From contig NZ_LASA01000057.1 in NCBI RefSeq assembly GCF_001562015.1, forward strand, positions 1 to 52,256: a DNA stretch of 52,256 nucleotides. The letters are read 5' to 3'. Of this stretch, positions 1 through 9,087 are shown piece after piece (the stretch's first letter is position 1; each line of letters opens with the position of its first letter). The notes beneath the pieces are model-generated. The model was not told the DNA's origin and did no database searches. It worked only from the letters and a program-made list of their open reading frames with translations. This DNA comes from Endozoicomonas arenosclerae (GTDB taxonomy: Bacteria > Pseudomonadota > Gammaproteobacteria > Pseudomonadales > Endozoicomonadaceae). The position numbers and the translations under genes are program-made.

Positions 1-140
1 GGGGTGACCACAAGCTGGCGTTAGCTTGCAAAAATTGTCTACCGTAAGGTAGGAGTGCTCCTAATCGTCGCTCATGCTTGTGGGTGGGGATTTCTCAGTC
101 AGTCTGTCCGAAAGGCAGTAAGCAGTCGATGCCCCTCACC
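1..140. other. Highly structured non-coding segment at the left edge
   Basis: No plausible gene is seen from position 1 to 609. The first 140 bases contain a dense run of short perfect hairpins: CAAGCT/AGCTTG at 11-28, CTACC-GTAA-GGTAG at 39-52, GGAG/CTCC at 52-61, and a longer GC-rich pairing between about 93-100 and 128-138 enclosing a CTGTCC-GAAA-GGCAG hairpin. That density suggests a structured RNA or the end of a mobile element cut by the window edge, for example the 3' end of an IS200/IS605-type unit. I cannot name the family. The rest, 240-609, is ordinary AT-rich leader presumably holding the glmM promoter. Confidence 0.35.
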
Positions 141-186
141 CCCGCCTCTAACCTTATACAAATAATTAGAGACAGGTTAAACATAC

Positions 187-238
187 AAGCTTGTCGAAGG
201 GGGGGGGGTGGGCTTTGAAAAGCTCAGCCTGAATGTGG
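187..238. repeat. Degenerate copy of the REP-like palindrome with a G10 run
   Basis: The arm AAGCTTGTCGAAG (187-199) and the arm CTTTGAAAAGCTCAGCCTGA (213-232) match, with several changes, the two arms of the palindromes at 19,622 and 28,466 in this window. The 13-14 base spacing is also similar. The loop has become a run of ten G (199-208), a likely slippage hot spot. Confidence 0.55.
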
Positions 239-609
239 TTGAGGAGTTTCTACAAGGAAGTTGATTTCAGACAAGTCTTAAGTCAGTTCTTCTGGTATTG
301 AAGGGCTGGCTAAAAGTTTGTCTAAAATCAGGTTGTCATAAAACAGACAACTAATTCTATTAAGTCAATGTTGCAGGTATGCAATAATTCACGCTGTATT
401 CATCATTTCAGAATTCTTCTGCACTACTGTTTTATCCAGTCGCCGAAATTGAACGGGGTTATTTTTTGCTGACTTCGGACGATGAAAGAATCTTTACGGG
501 ATAAAACAGACTGCTACCTGCTTATGCCTGCTACTCTGCCTTGTGAACTTCCCAGGAGTGTTTTTGCTGAGTGTATTCAGGCATCAGGTTATTGAATAAG
601 GGTAATTTT

Positions 610-1947
610 ATGAGTCGCAAATTTTTCGGCACCGACGGTATTCGTGGCAAAGTGGGTGAGTTTCCCATTACTCCTGACTTTGTGCTCAAGCTGGGTTGGG
701 CTGCCGGTAAGGTTTTAGCTGATGAAGGTGAGGGTAAGGTGGTCATCGGGAAAGATACCCGAATTTCCGGCTACATGTTTGAGTCTGCTCTTGAAGCTGG
801 CCTCTCTGCAGCGGGTATTGATGTTTGTTTGACTGGCCCTATGCCAACACCTGCCATTGCTTACCTGACTCGTACTTTCAACGGGCAGGCGGGTATTGTT
901 ATCAGTGCTTCCCATAATCCCTTCTACGACAACGGTATCAAGTTTTTTGCCGGCAATGGCACCAAGCTGCCAGATGATGTTGAAGCAAGGATTGAGGCGC
1001 TAATGGAAGGCGATATAGAGGTGGTTGATTCTGATCAGCTCGGTAAAGTGACTCGCCTGGATGATGCCTCTGGTCGTTACATTGAATACTGCAAAGCCAG
1101 TACCGCCCATCAACTGGATCTGCGTGGGATGAATATTGTCATCGATGCCGGTCACGGTGCGACCTATCAGGTCGGTCCAGCAGTATTTCGTGAGCTGGGC
1201 GCCAATGTTCATACTATTGGTATTGAGCCCAATGGCCTGAATATTAATGAAGGGTGTGGCTCTACACAACCGGATAAGCTGGCTGAAATCGTCAAGGAAC
1301 GTGGTGCAGACCTGGGTATAGCCTTTGATGGTGATGGTGATCGGGTCATTATGGTAGACGACCGTGGTGAGATTGTAGACGGTGATGAGCTGCTGTTTGT
1401 GATTGCTCTGGATCGCCGTCAGCATAATGAGCTGGATGGCGGAATTGTCGGCACCCTGATGACCAATCTGGGAATGGAAAAAGCACTTGAGGCTGAAGGT
1501 ATCCCATTTGCCCGCGCTAAAGTGGGCGACCGCTATGTGAATGAGTTGTTGCTGAAGAATGACTGGCATATTGGTGGTGAGTCTTCCGGTCATATTATTT
1601 GCAGGGATGTTTCAACAACCGGTGACGGTATTGTTTCTGCTCTTCAGGTGCTGAAAGCAATGGTTCGCTCCGGCAAGAAGCTCTCTGGCCTGCGTGGCGG
1701 TATGACCAAGTTCCCGCAGACCATGATCAATGTTCGTGTCAAAGAGAAAAAAGACACCGATAAACTGCCCGGTATTGTCGAAGCGGTTAAGCAGTCTGAA
1801 GTGGAGCTTGAAGGACGTGGGCGTGTATTGCTGAGACCTTCCGGAACTGAGCCGGTGATCCGCATCATGGTGGAAGGGGAGCGTGCGGATGAAGTACGTG
1901 CTCACGCTGAGAGGCTTGCCAAGGTTGTTGAGCAGGAAATGTCCTGA
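610..1947 (+). CDS. glmM: Phosphoglucosamine mutase
   Basis: GlmM interconverts glucosamine-6-phosphate and glucosamine-1-phosphate in the cytoplasm, the step before GlmU makes UDP-GlcNAc for peptidoglycan and LPS. The 445-residue product has the alpha-D-phosphohexomutase layout: the phosphoserine loop ISASHNP with Ser101, the Mg-binding loop DGDGDR with Asp240/242/244, the sugar-binding GGESSGH near residue 325, and the C-terminal phosphate loop RPSGTEP. The ATG at 610 gives the family length; an in-frame start at 571 would add 13 residues not expected in the family. In Pseudomonas-type genomes glmM lies just before tpiA-secG; here a transporter pair intervenes. The usual upstream folP is not in the window. 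Confidence 0.97.
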   Translation: MSRKFFGTDGIRGKVGEFPITPDFVLKLGWAAGKVLADEGEGKVVIGKDTRISGYMFESALEAGLSAAGIDVCLTGPMPTPAIAYLTRTFNGQAGIVISASHNPFYDNGIKFFAGNGTKLPDDVEARIEALMEGDIEVVDSDQLGKVTRLDDASGRYIEYCKASTAHQLDLRGMNIVIDAGHGATYQVGPAVFRELGANVHTIGIEPNGLNINEGCGSTQPDKLAEIVKERGADLGIAFDGDGDRVIMVDDRGEIVDGDELLFVIALDRRQHNELDGGIVGTLMTNLGMEKALEAEGIPFARAKVGDRYVNELLLKNDWHIGGESSGHIICRDVSTTGDGIVSALQVLKAMVRSGKKLSGLRGGMTKFPQTMINVRVKEKKDTDKLPGIVEAVKQSEVELEGRGRVLLRPSGTEPVIRIMVEGERADEVRAHAERLAKVVEQEMS

Positions 1948-1953
1948 TGAGTG

Positions 1954-1984
1954 GTCACTGGCTGGTTAATCGCCAGTCAGTGAC
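1954..1984 (+). terminator. Hairpin after glmM, terminator-like
   Basis: A 12-base stem (GTCACTGGCTGG with CCAGTCAGTGAC, one G-U pair) and a 7-base loop start seven bases after the glmM stop. There is no T-run after it, so it may stabilise the 3' end or need Rho. Confidence 0.5.
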
Positions 1985-2169
1985 AAAATTGCTGTATACA
2001 TTCACTATTGAGCCAGATCATCTTTACTAAGCCTCCCGCTTCTATAAGTCTTCTCCCTTAGGTAGAATCCGAAACCGGCGTGTCACTTTTCTGTTGGGTG
2101 GCATCCATGACCTGACAGCTGTCTTTTCTGACAGTGAATTATAAGAAATACATTTTTGGGGGAATTTCC

Positions 2170-3087
2170 ATGCGTCTTGTCGCTGCAGTCTTTGCACTGA
2201 TCCTGCCTGCGCTTTCCTTTGCACAGAACTACTCCATTGGCACGGGTGGCCAGAGTGGTATTTATTACCCGCTAGGAGGAGCGCTGGCTAAGGTTTGGTC
2301 AGATAAAGTTGACGGAGTTAATGTAAAAGCGGAAGTGACCGCTGCTTCAGTTGAAAATACCATCAAGGTCGTTCGTGGTGATATGTTGGCGGGCATTGCC
2401 ATGGGTAATGTGGTGCTGGATGCCTACAAGGGCGAAGGTCAGTTTCCTGGTGAGATGCCAGTAAAAGTGCTTTTTGCTCTTTATCCTAACCTGGTGCATG
2501 CGCTGACCCTGCAGAATTCCGATGTTAAAAGTCTGTCAGACCTTAAGGGTAAAAGGGTATCTTTGGGCGCGCCTGGCTCAGGTACTGCGGTAACCTCTGC
2601 AGCGCTTCTGAAAAGTGTTGGCATTGATCCCAAGAAAGATATTCGTGCGGTTTACCTGAATTACTCTGAAACCACTAATGCACTGGCAAATGGTCAGGTT
2701 GATGCGGGCTTTATCGTGGGTGGACAAGGTGTGGGTGCCGTTACTCAGGTTGCTCTGACTCACAAAATCCGTGTTCTGCCTGTTTCCGAAAAAGAGCGCG
2801 AGAAGTTTATTGCTGAAAACCCTGCGTACAGCAGCTACACCATTCCAGCGGATGTATACAACGGTGTAGGCCAGGTAGAAACTCTGAGTATCTGGAATGT
2901 ATTGGTCGTGCGTGCAGATATGTCTGATGACATGGCTTTCAGTCTGACCAAGGCGGCCTTTGAGAATATGGGTGATGTGCGCAAGGTGGTAAAAGTAGCG
3001 GAAGCCACTACCAAAGCCAATGCCAGTCGTCTATCCGGTGTGCCACTGCATCCAGGTGCTGAAAAATACCTGAACACCATTAATTGA
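2170..3087 (+). CDS. TRAP transporter solute receptor, TAXI family
   Basis: This is a periplasmic substrate-binding protein of a tripartite ATP-independent transporter, TAXI subtype. The ATG at 2170 has GGGGGAA just upstream and opens directly into a signal peptide, MRLVAAVFALILPALSFA, cut before QNYSIGTGG; the in-frame GTG at 2134 would bury that signal and is rejected. The mature part has the TAXI hallmarks: GTGGQSGIYYPLGGALA near the N-terminus, SLSDLKGKRVSLGAPGSGT in the middle and the conserved Gly/Asn-rich ligand loop. The 305-residue length is normal. The next gene, 16 bases on, is the membrane partner, so the two form one operon. Substrate cannot be read from sequence; TAXI systems studied so far bind glutamate/glutamine or other organic anions. 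Confidence 0.92.
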   Translation: MRLVAAVFALILPALSFAQNYSIGTGGQSGIYYPLGGALAKVWSDKVDGVNVKAEVTAASVENTIKVVRGDMLAGIAMGNVVLDAYKGEGQFPGEMPVKVLFALYPNLVHALTLQNSDVKSLSDLKGKRVSLGAPGSGTAVTSAALLKSVGIDPKKDIRAVYLNYSETTNALANGQVDAGFIVGGQGVGAVTQVALTHKIRVLPVSEKEREKFIAENPAYSSYTIPADVYNGVGQVETLSIWNVLVVRADMSDDMAFSLTKAAFENMGDVRKVVKVAEATTKANASRLSGVPLHPGAEKYLNTIN

Positions 3088-3103
3088 GTCTTCAGGTGGC
3101 CGA

Positions 3104-4984
3104 ATGAATAAAGTCGCAATCAAAACGCTGGGCTATCTGGTCCTCGTCTGTGCTGTACTCCTGTCGGTTTTTCAGATCTGGCAGGGGATAACCTCGACGA
3201 TTTCTGCCACCTATTTCAGGCCGGTTCATCTGGCCTGGGTCATGGTGCTGATCTTTCTTCATTATCCTCTGTTAAAAAACGAAAATAGTCGTTTTTTTGT
3301 GCCGGTCAGGCTATTTGATCTCGTGCTGGCTGCTGCTACTGTTTTCGCTGGCTATCGGATCGTTAACTTCGACTACAACGACATCAACTATCTCCTCTAT
3401 GGTCTGACTGACCTGGATCTCTATGCCGGTATCGCTTATGTGGCGCTGATGCTGGAGGCTTGTCGCCGGGCAGTAGGTTGGGTAATGGTGTTCATCGCAT
3501 TGGTTTTCCTGGCTTACAGTGGCTTTGGGGATATGCTGCCAGGTGTGCTGGCGACCAAGAGTTATAGTATTCAGGAGCTTGTGCAGTTCCAGATCTTTTC
3601 CAGTAATGGTGTGTTTGGTTCGGCTCTGGGTATTGCAGCGACTACGGTATTTATTTTTGTTCTGTTCGGTGCCTTTCTTGAAGTGACCGGGGCGGGCAAG
3701 TTCTTTATCGATCTGGCTTTTGCTATCGCTGGTAAATACCGAGGTGGGCCCGCCAAGGCGGCCGTTATTGCTTCAGCCGGTTTGGGGTCGATTTCCGGTT
3801 CTGCAATTGCCAACACAGTGACAACCGGCTCCATCACAATCCCTATGATGAAAAAGCTGGGGTATAAGCCTGAGCAGGCTGCGGGTATTGAAGCTGCTGC
3901 ATCAACCGGTGGGCAGATAATGCCGCCTATTATGGGTGCGGGTGCTTTTGTTATGGCGCAGTTTACGGGTGTGCCATACAGCGACATTATGATCGCATCC
4001 ATTGCTCCGGCGCTGCTCTATTTCTTCTGTACTCTGTTGTATGTCCACATAATGGCTTGCAAGCTCGAGCTGCCAACTGTTAGTCGAACAGAGGCTGTCT
4101 GGAATGTGATGAAGCAAGGCGCTCACTTTTTAATACCGCTGGTATTGATCACTGTATTGCTGATGATGGGCTACTCACCCTTGCTGGTCGGTGTTGCCGG
4201 TTGTGCAGCTATTTTGCTGACGGCGGCATTAAGAAGTCATAGTCGTGTAGGTATCAAAAAGATTGTTGAAGGGCTGAAGTCGGGGGCTTTGCTGGCTCTG
4301 CCTATATCCGTTGCCTGTGCAGCGGCGGGCATCATTGTAGGGGTTGTTGGCCAGACTGGAATTGGATTGCAATTCACCCAGTTTGTTATGGCACTTTCAG
4401 GTGGCTATATGTTTACCGCCCTTATCCTGATCAGTCTTGTTGCGCTGGTGTTAGGAATGGGGTTGCCGGTGACTGCTGCTTATATCGTTCTGGCGGTAAT
4501 GGCGGTGCCTTTACTGGGTGATTTTGGTTTGCCGCTGCTGACTTCGCATTTGATTGTTTTCTGGTTGTCTCAGACTTCCAATGTGACACCACCGATTGCC
4601 CTGGCTGCATTTGCTGGAGCGGGTGTGGCGAATGCCAGTCCAATGAAGTCTTCTGTTGAGGCGTTCAAGCTGGCTGCAGGGCTCTTCCTGATCCCGATTA
4701 TGATGGCCTATACCGGACTGATTAATACCGGTGGGGATTTTGCAGGTCTGATCATTGCTGTTGTTCAGACTGTTGCAATTATTATTGCTATGGCAGTTGC
4801 CATCGAAGGTTATCTGATCCAGCAGCTCTCAGGGCTTGAGAGAGTTTTGGCGTTAGTGAGCCTGCCAGTGCTTCTGTTTGATCCTGCAGGTTTCGGGCTT
4901 GTGGGTGTGCTGCTGGTGATGGTTGTACTGGCCATTCAGTGGCGTAATAGAGGGAGTGTATTGAAGCACTCAAGTGCTGGTTAA
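3104..4984 (+). CDS. TRAP transporter fused permease subunit (DctQM type)
   Basis: A 626-residue, highly hydrophobic inner-membrane protein. The first roughly 150 residues carry about four membrane segments equivalent to the small DctQ subunit, and the rest is the large DctM subunit with many helices. The DctM signature runs through GSISGSAIANT and the AASTGGQIMPPIMGAGAF stretch. Fused QM proteins are the normal partner of TAXI receptors, and this gene follows the receptor gene at 2170 by 16 bases. Transport would be driven by a sodium or proton gradient. The following 224 bases before tpiA hold no convincing gene; a TATAAT at 5153-5158 may be the tpiA -10 box, but no good -35 box is spaced properly. 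Confidence 0.92.
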   Translation: MNKVAIKTLGYLVLVCAVLLSVFQIWQGITSTISATYFRPVHLAWVMVLIFLHYPLLKNENSRFFVPVRLFDLVLAAATVFAGYRIVNFDYNDINYLLYGLTDLDLYAGIAYVALMLEACRRAVGWVMVFIALVFLAYSGFGDMLPGVLATKSYSIQELVQFQIFSSNGVFGSALGIAATTVFIFVLFGAFLEVTGAGKFFIDLAFAIAGKYRGGPAKAAVIASAGLGSISGSAIANTVTTGSITIPMMKKLGYKPEQAAGIEAAASTGGQIMPPIMGAGAFVMAQFTGVPYSDIMIASIAPALLYFFCTLLYVHIMACKLELPTVSRTEAVWNVMKQGAHFLIPLVLITVLLMMGYSPLLVGVAGCAAILLTAALRSHSRVGIKKIVEGLKSGALLALPISVACAAAGIIVGVVGQTGIGLQFTQFVMALSGGYMFTALILISLVALVLGMGLPVTAAYIVLAVMAVPLLGDFGLPLLTSHLIVFWLSQTSNVTPPIALAAFAGAGVANASPMKSSVEAFKLAAGLFLIPIMMAYTGLINTGGDFAGLIIAVVQTVAIIIAMAVAIEGYLIQQLSGLERVLALVSLPVLLFDPAGFGLVGVLLVMVVLAIQWRNRGSVLKHSSAG

Positions 4985-5208
4985 TAGTTTTCAACTTCAG
5001 GCTGTCAGAGGGTGGATTTGTTGAAGCTCTCTGGCACTTTCCTGTACGATGATTCTGTGATGAATTGGGGGTCTATGTGCTTGATTGATCGTAGGTTTAT
5101 CAATTTTTCTCCGCTTGCTGAAAATTGCCGTCATGGATGTTCAGCACGGTTGTATAATAACGGCACCTGGGTTAGTATGCCGACCTCGCGAATGTTGAGG
5201 TGAGCAGT

Positions 5209-5955
5209 ATGCGTCAGCCACTAGTTGCCGGTAATTGGAAGATGAACGGATCTCTTGAAGAGAACCGCAAATTACTGGATAAGCTTGTTTCGGGACTGAA
5301 TACTAAAGCTGAAGTGTTGGTATGTCCTCCTTCGGTTTACGCTCAAGGCATTCGTGAGCAATTGACTGGTAGTGCTATCAAGGTGGGCTTGCAGAATGTT
5401 TCTGACAAGGCTTCCGGTGCATATACTGGTGAGGTTTCGCCTCTGATGGTCAAGGATCTCGGTATTGAATACGTGGTCATTGGTCACTCTGAGCGTCGTT
5501 CTCTTTTTGGAGAGAATGATGAGGATGTTGCTGCGAAATTCTGTGCTCTGACTGATCAGGGGTTGGTGCCTATTCTTTGTGTAGGTGAAACTCTGGAAGA
5601 GCGCGAAGCTGGCGACACCATGAAGGTGGTGACGGCTCAGGTTGAAGCTGTGCTGCGGACTGCTGGTCCGGAGCGTCTGGCAAACTTTGTGATCGCTTAT
5701 GAGCCTGTATGGGCTATTGGAACCGGGCTGACTGCAACGCCGGAACAGGCGCAGGAAGTACACGCTGTGATTCGCGGTTTGCTGGCAGAGCATGATCAGG
5801 CTATGGCCGACAGAACACGTATTCTGTACGGTGGTAGCATGAAGGCGGCTAACGCTGCAGACCTGATTGCTTTGCCGGATGTTGATGGCGGTCTTGTGGG
5901 GGGAGCCTCCCTGATTGCTGAAGAGTTCCAGGCGATCTGTCACGCTGCGGGATAG
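5209..5955 (+). CDS. tpiA: Triosephosphate isomerase
   Basis: TpiA interconverts dihydroxyacetone phosphate and glyceraldehyde-3-phosphate in glycolysis. The 248-residue product has all catalytic residues: Lys11 in GNWKMNG, His93 in IGHSERR, Glu165 in AYEPVWAIGTG, and the phosphate-binding GGSMKAAN loop near the C-terminus. The ATG at 5209 lies eight bases after a GAGG ribosome site; an alternative GTG at 5200 overlaps that site and is rejected. The stop at 5953-5955 is only two bases before the secG ATG, so the pair is cotranscribed, as in many gammaproteobacteria. Confidence 0.97.
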   Translation: MRQPLVAGNWKMNGSLEENRKLLDKLVSGLNTKAEVLVCPPSVYAQGIREQLTGSAIKVGLQNVSDKASGAYTGEVSPLMVKDLGIEYVVIGHSERRSLFGENDEDVAAKFCALTDQGLVPILCVGETLEEREAGDTMKVVTAQVEAVLRTAGPERLANFVIAYEPVWAIGTGLTATPEQAQEVHAVIRGLLAEHDQAMADRTRILYGGSMKAANAADLIALPDVDGGLVGGASLIAEEFQAICHAAG

Positions 5956-5957
5956 TG

Positions 5958-6377
5958 ATGGAAACCATAATTCTTATTGTTCATGTTCTTGCTTCTGCTG
6001 CCGTAATCGGTCTGATTTTGTTGCAGCAGGGTAAGGGTGCAGAAACCGGTGCCAGTTTTGGATCCGGTGCGTCACAAACAGTGTTTGGTAGTCAGGGTAC
6101 TGGCACCTTTATGAGTCGCACAACAGCGATTCTGGCGGCAGTGTTTTTTGTGACTAGTTTTGCCTTGGCTATGGTGGCCAGGCAGAAGGCGGACGGCATC
6201 GGTGATGCAGGTGTGCCAGCTGTAGTTGTTGAGGAGTCAGTTCCGGCCGGAGACGCGCCAATTGCCCCAGAAGCAGCTTCAGAAAAGAGTGTCGAGAGTG
6301 ATGCTCCTGTGATAGAATCACAACCCGTCGAAAGTGACGAGCAGAATAAAGAGCTATCTCTGCCTCCGGCCCAATAG
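5958..6377 (+). CDS. secG: Preprotein translocase subunit SecG
   Basis: SecG is the small accessory subunit of the SecYEG export channel. The 139-residue product opens with a membrane helix (about residues 3-20), then the family signature LLQQGKGAETGASFGSGASQ, then a second helix (about 51-72). The C-terminal 65 residues form an acidic, Pro/Ala/Glu-rich tail typical of gammaproteobacterial SecG and poorly conserved. The start is taken as ATG 5958; a GTG at 5955 that overlaps the tpiA stop codon is possible. The tRNA-Leu gene follows 34 bases later, the same order as in Pseudomonas and E. coli. Confidence 0.95.
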   Translation: METIILIVHVLASAAVIGLILLQQGKGAETGASFGSGASQTVFGSQGTGTFMSRTTAILAAVFFVTSFALAMVARQKADGIGDAGVPAVVVEESVPAGDAPIAPEAASEKSVESDAPVIESQPVESDEQNKELSLPPAQ

Positions 6378-6411
6378 GGCTAGCTTTAAGCAGGGTGTAG
6401 TGGTGGTGTTT

Positions 6412-6498
6412 GCCCAGGTGGTGGAATTGGTAGACACGCCGTCTTGAGGGGGCGGTGACCTAACGGTCGTGCGGGTTCAAGTCCCGCTCTGGGCACCA
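6412..6498 (+). tRNA. tRNA-Leu (GAG)
   Basis: An 87-base class II tRNA with encoded CCA (6496-6498). The acceptor stem GCCCAGG pairs with TCTGGGC, the D-loop has the usual AATTGGTAGAC, the anticodon loop is TTGAGGG giving GAG, a long variable arm follows, and the T-loop reads GGGTTCAAGTCCC. The position just after secG is conserved in gammaproteobacteria. Confidence 0.97.
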
Positions 6499-6583
6499 AA
6501 TTGCCATTAACTTTTTGAGTAAATGGAAGCGAAGTATCTAGTATAGTGTTGTAAGGATTAAAAGACGTATCTACAGTTATGGC

Positions 6584-6615
6584 TTGTGAAGCGGGTTTTT
6601 AGCTGGCAGTATACT
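6584..6615 (+). promoter_or_regulatory. Possible promoter of the initiator tRNA / rimP-nusA-infB operon
   Basis: A TATACT at 6610-6615 lies about 13 bases before the mature tRNA-fMet 5' end, a good place for a -10 box. A TTGTGA at 6584-6589 is the nearest -35-like sequence, but its 20-base spacing is long, so this is a weak call. In E. coli the equivalent metY gene has the operon promoter. Confidence 0.35.
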
Positions 6616-6628
6616 GGAATAGGTTTGA

Positions 6629-6705
<77 letters not shown>

Positions 6706-6712
6706 AATGACT

Positions 6713-6734
6713 AAACCCCATTATGGGGTTTTTT
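6713..6734 (+). terminator. Rho-independent terminator after the initiator tRNA
   Basis: The stem AAACCCCA/TGGGGTTT with loop TTA is followed by a T-run. It lies eight bases after the tRNA CCA end and would limit readthrough into rimP. Confidence 0.85.
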
Positions 6735-6880
6735 ATTAGGTGCGTCAGAGTCTTTTTAGGGGGGCTTGTGTAGTTAGCCCCGATGGGACTCTAGGAGTTT
6801 GTTGAATTCATGCTCGATAGTGTGTCTTTGGCAGGCTCTTTAGTTGCGTCCAGCTGGAAAACTGGGTGCATAGAAGAGAC

Positions 6881-6902
6881 AGGGCTTTTAAGCCCTTTTT
6901 TT
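6881..6902 (+). terminator. Second terminator or attenuator just before rimP
   Basis: The stem AGGGCTT/AAGCCCT with a two-base loop is followed by seven T. It lies only about 25 bases before the rimP start. The tRNA-fMet to rimP interval thus carries two intrinsic terminators, an arrangement also known in the E. coli metY-rimP-nusA operon where NusA controls its own synthesis. Confidence 0.8.
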
Positions 6903-6927
6903 GTTTTTGCAGACAGGTGTTTCCAAC

Positions 6928-7395
6928 GTGGCAGGTAAGCAGTCGCAGCTGGAAGCATTGATCGCGCCCGTGGTTGAATCCCTTGGCTATCAGCTTTGGG
7001 GGATTGAGTTCAAATCCCAGGGCAAGCAATCAATGCTTCGCATTTATATCGATACCCTTGATAAGGAAAAGGGTATTCAACTGGAAGACTGTGAAGTCGT
7101 CAGTCGCCAGGTAAGTGGGGTTCTCGATGTGGAAGATCCCATCACGGAAGAATATACCCTTGAAGTGTCCTCGCCCGGTGTGGACAGACAGTTGTTTACG
7201 CTTGAGCAGTACGTGGCCTGGGCTGGAGCAGAGGTCAATGTACGTCTGAGGGTGCCTTTTGAAGGGCGCCGCAAGTACAGGGGTATTGTAAAAGGGATAG
7301 AAGATCAGGATGTGGTATTAGTTGTTGATGACCACGAGCTGCTTTTTCCTATTGAGAGCATAGACAAGGCTCAGGTGATACCGAGATTCGACTAA
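6928..7395 (+). CDS. rimP: Ribosome maturation factor RimP
   Basis: RimP helps late maturation of the 30S ribosomal subunit. The GTG at 6928 gives 155 residues, near the 150 of E. coli; the longer in-frame TTG at 6901 lies inside a terminator T-run and is rejected. The family N-terminal domain is clear ([18 protein letters not shown]), followed by the conserved [20 protein letters not shown] segment and a C-terminal SH3-like barrel ending in the [10 protein letters not shown] motif. The gene opens the rimP-nusA-infB operon. A 172-base interval with no gene separates it from nusA. Confidence 0.95.
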   Translation: MAGKQSQLEALIAPVVESLGYQLWGIEFKSQGKQSMLRIYIDTLDKEKGIQLEDCEVVSRQVSGVLDVEDPITEEYTLEVSSPGVDRQLFTLEQYVAWAGAEVNVRLRVPFEGRRKYRGIVKGIEDQDVVLVVDDHELLFPIESIDKAQVIPRFD

Positions 7396-7567
7396 CTTCA
7401 GGCTCACGGCTGGTAATGACCAGAATAACGAGTGAGTAAAAGGTTCAGGCTGGGTGTTAGCCATTGTCTGCAGCAAAGAAATTGACTACAGGCGAAGGCC
7501 TTCCCGGTTAACGGCCAGGGAAGTGTTGGCAAAGGCATGGACTGGTTCAGCATAGGCGAGGCAGAGC

Positions 7568-9061
7568 ATGAGTAAAGAAATTCTGTTGGTCGTTGAGTCC
7601 GTTTCCAACGAGAAGGGCGTTCCACCCGAAGTGATCTTCGAGGCAATGGAGATTGCTCTGGCGACTGCGACTAAAAAGCGTTACGAAACAGAAGTGGATA
7701 TCCGGGTAGCGATTGACCGCACAAGCGGTGAATACGATACCTTCCGTCGTTGGACCGTGGTTGCGGATGAAGACTTCGAGTTTCCGGGCATGCACTTTAC
7801 CCTGGATGAGGGTAAGGAAAAGGATGAGTCCCTGGAAATTGGTGGTGTCTGGGAAGAACAGGTTGAATCCGTGGCCTTTGGCCGGATTGCCGCTCAGACC
7901 GCCAAGCAGGTCATCGTACAGAAAGTACGTGAAGCTGAGCGTGCTCAAATGGTTGAGCAGTATCGTGACAAACTGGGCGACCTGATTAACGGTACTGTTA
8001 AGAAAACGACACGTGACAGCATTATTGTTGACCTGGGCAGCAATGCTGAAGCGGTGATGCGCAAGGATAATGTGCTTCCCCGTGAAAACTTCCGTATGGG
8101 TACCCATGTTCGTGCCCTGCTGAGTGAAATCTCTACGGAAGGTCGTGGACCGCAGCTGATGCTGTCCAGGACAGTGCCTGAAATGCTGATCGAACTGTTC
8201 CGTATTGAAGTGCCTGAAATTGCTGAAGAGGTCCTGGAGATCAAAGCGGCTGCGCGTGATCCAGGCTCCCGGGCAAAGATTGCAGTAAAAACCAATGATG
8301 GCCGTATTGATCCGGTCGGTGCCTGTGTAGGTATGCGTGGTGCGCGTGTGCAGGCTGTATCCGGTGAGCTGGGTAATGAGCGTATTGATATCGTTCTGTA
8401 CGACGAAAACCCTGTTCAGTACGTGATCAATGCCATGCAGCCAGCAGAGGTTGCCTCCATCATCGTTGACGAAGATTCCGGAACCATGGATATCGCGGTC
8501 AGCGAAGATAACCTGGCCCAGGCCATTGGTCGAAGTGGCCAAAACGTTCGTCTTGCCAGTGAGTTGACTGGTTGGAAACTGAACGTAATGACAGAAGCTG
8601 AAGCCGCTGCCAAGCAAGAAAAGGAAGCGGATAAGTTTAAACAGAGTTTTATTGAACTGCTCGACATCGATGAAGAACTGGCGCAGTTGCTCGTTGACGA
8701 AGGATTCACCACTGTTGAAGAAATTGCCTATGTTCCTCTTGAGGAAATGGTAGCAATTGAAGGCATGGATGAAGAGATCGTGGAAGAGCTTCGCACACGT
8801 GCGAAAGACAAGCTGCTGACCCAGGCCATTGCTCGAGAAGAAAAGTTAGATGGCGCACAGCCAGCTGAAGACCTCCTGACTATGGATGGTATGGATGAGG
8901 AGTTGGCACTGGAGCTGGCCAGCCGGGGTGTCATTACTATGGAAGATCTGGCGGAGCAGTCCATTGACGACCTTCTCGATATAGAAGGTATGGACGAGAC
9001 GCGTGCGGGTGAATTGATTATGACGGCGCGTGCTCCCTGGTTCGAGGAAGCTGGTAACTGA
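7568..9061 (+). CDS. nusA: Transcription termination/antitermination factor NusA
   Basis: NusA binds RNA polymerase and nascent RNA and controls pausing, termination and antitermination. The 497-residue product matches the E. coli length. In order it has the polymerase-binding N-terminal domain (1-130), the S1 domain (about 135-200, [16 protein letters not shown]), two KH domains (about 230-345, with [11 protein letters not shown] and [13 protein letters not shown]), and two acidic C-terminal repeats (about 365-425 and 440-490) which bind lambda N or alpha CTD in E. coli. A GAGG ribosome site precedes the ATG. It is 26 bases before infB and surely cotranscribed. Confidence 0.97.
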   Translation: MSKEILLVVESVSNEKGVPPEVIFEAMEIALATATKKRYETEVDIRVAIDRTSGEYDTFRRWTVVADEDFEFPGMHFTLDEGKEKDESLEIGGVWEEQVESVAFGRIAAQTAKQVIVQKVREAERAQMVEQYRDKLGDLINGTVKKTTRDSIIVDLGSNAEAVMRKDNVLPRENFRMGTHVRALLSEISTEGRGPQLMLSRTVPEMLIELFRIEVPEIAEEVLEIKAAARDPGSRAKIAVKTNDGRIDPVGACVGMRGARVQAVSGELGNERIDIVLYDENPVQYVINAMQPAEVASIIVDEDSGTMDIAVSEDNLAQAIGRSGQNVRLASELTGWKLNVMTEAEAAAKQEKEADKFKQSFIELLDIDEELAQLLVDEGFTTVEEIAYVPLEEMVAIEGMDEEIVEELRTRAKDKLLTQAIAREEKLDGAQPAEDLLTMDGMDEELALELASRGVITMEDLAEQSIDDLLDIEGMDETRAGELIMTARAPWFEEAGN

Positions 9062-9087
9062 GCGGGCCACTGAGAGGAGAAGTGTTA

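Noticed and set aside
5012-5203. Short frame of 63 codons before tpiA
   Set aside because: No ribosome site or family character, overlaps the tpiA ribosome-binding region, and contains the likely tpiA promoter.
7547-8617. Long antisense frame in nusA
   Set aside because: It mirrors the codon structure of a certain gene and has no homologue-like features.
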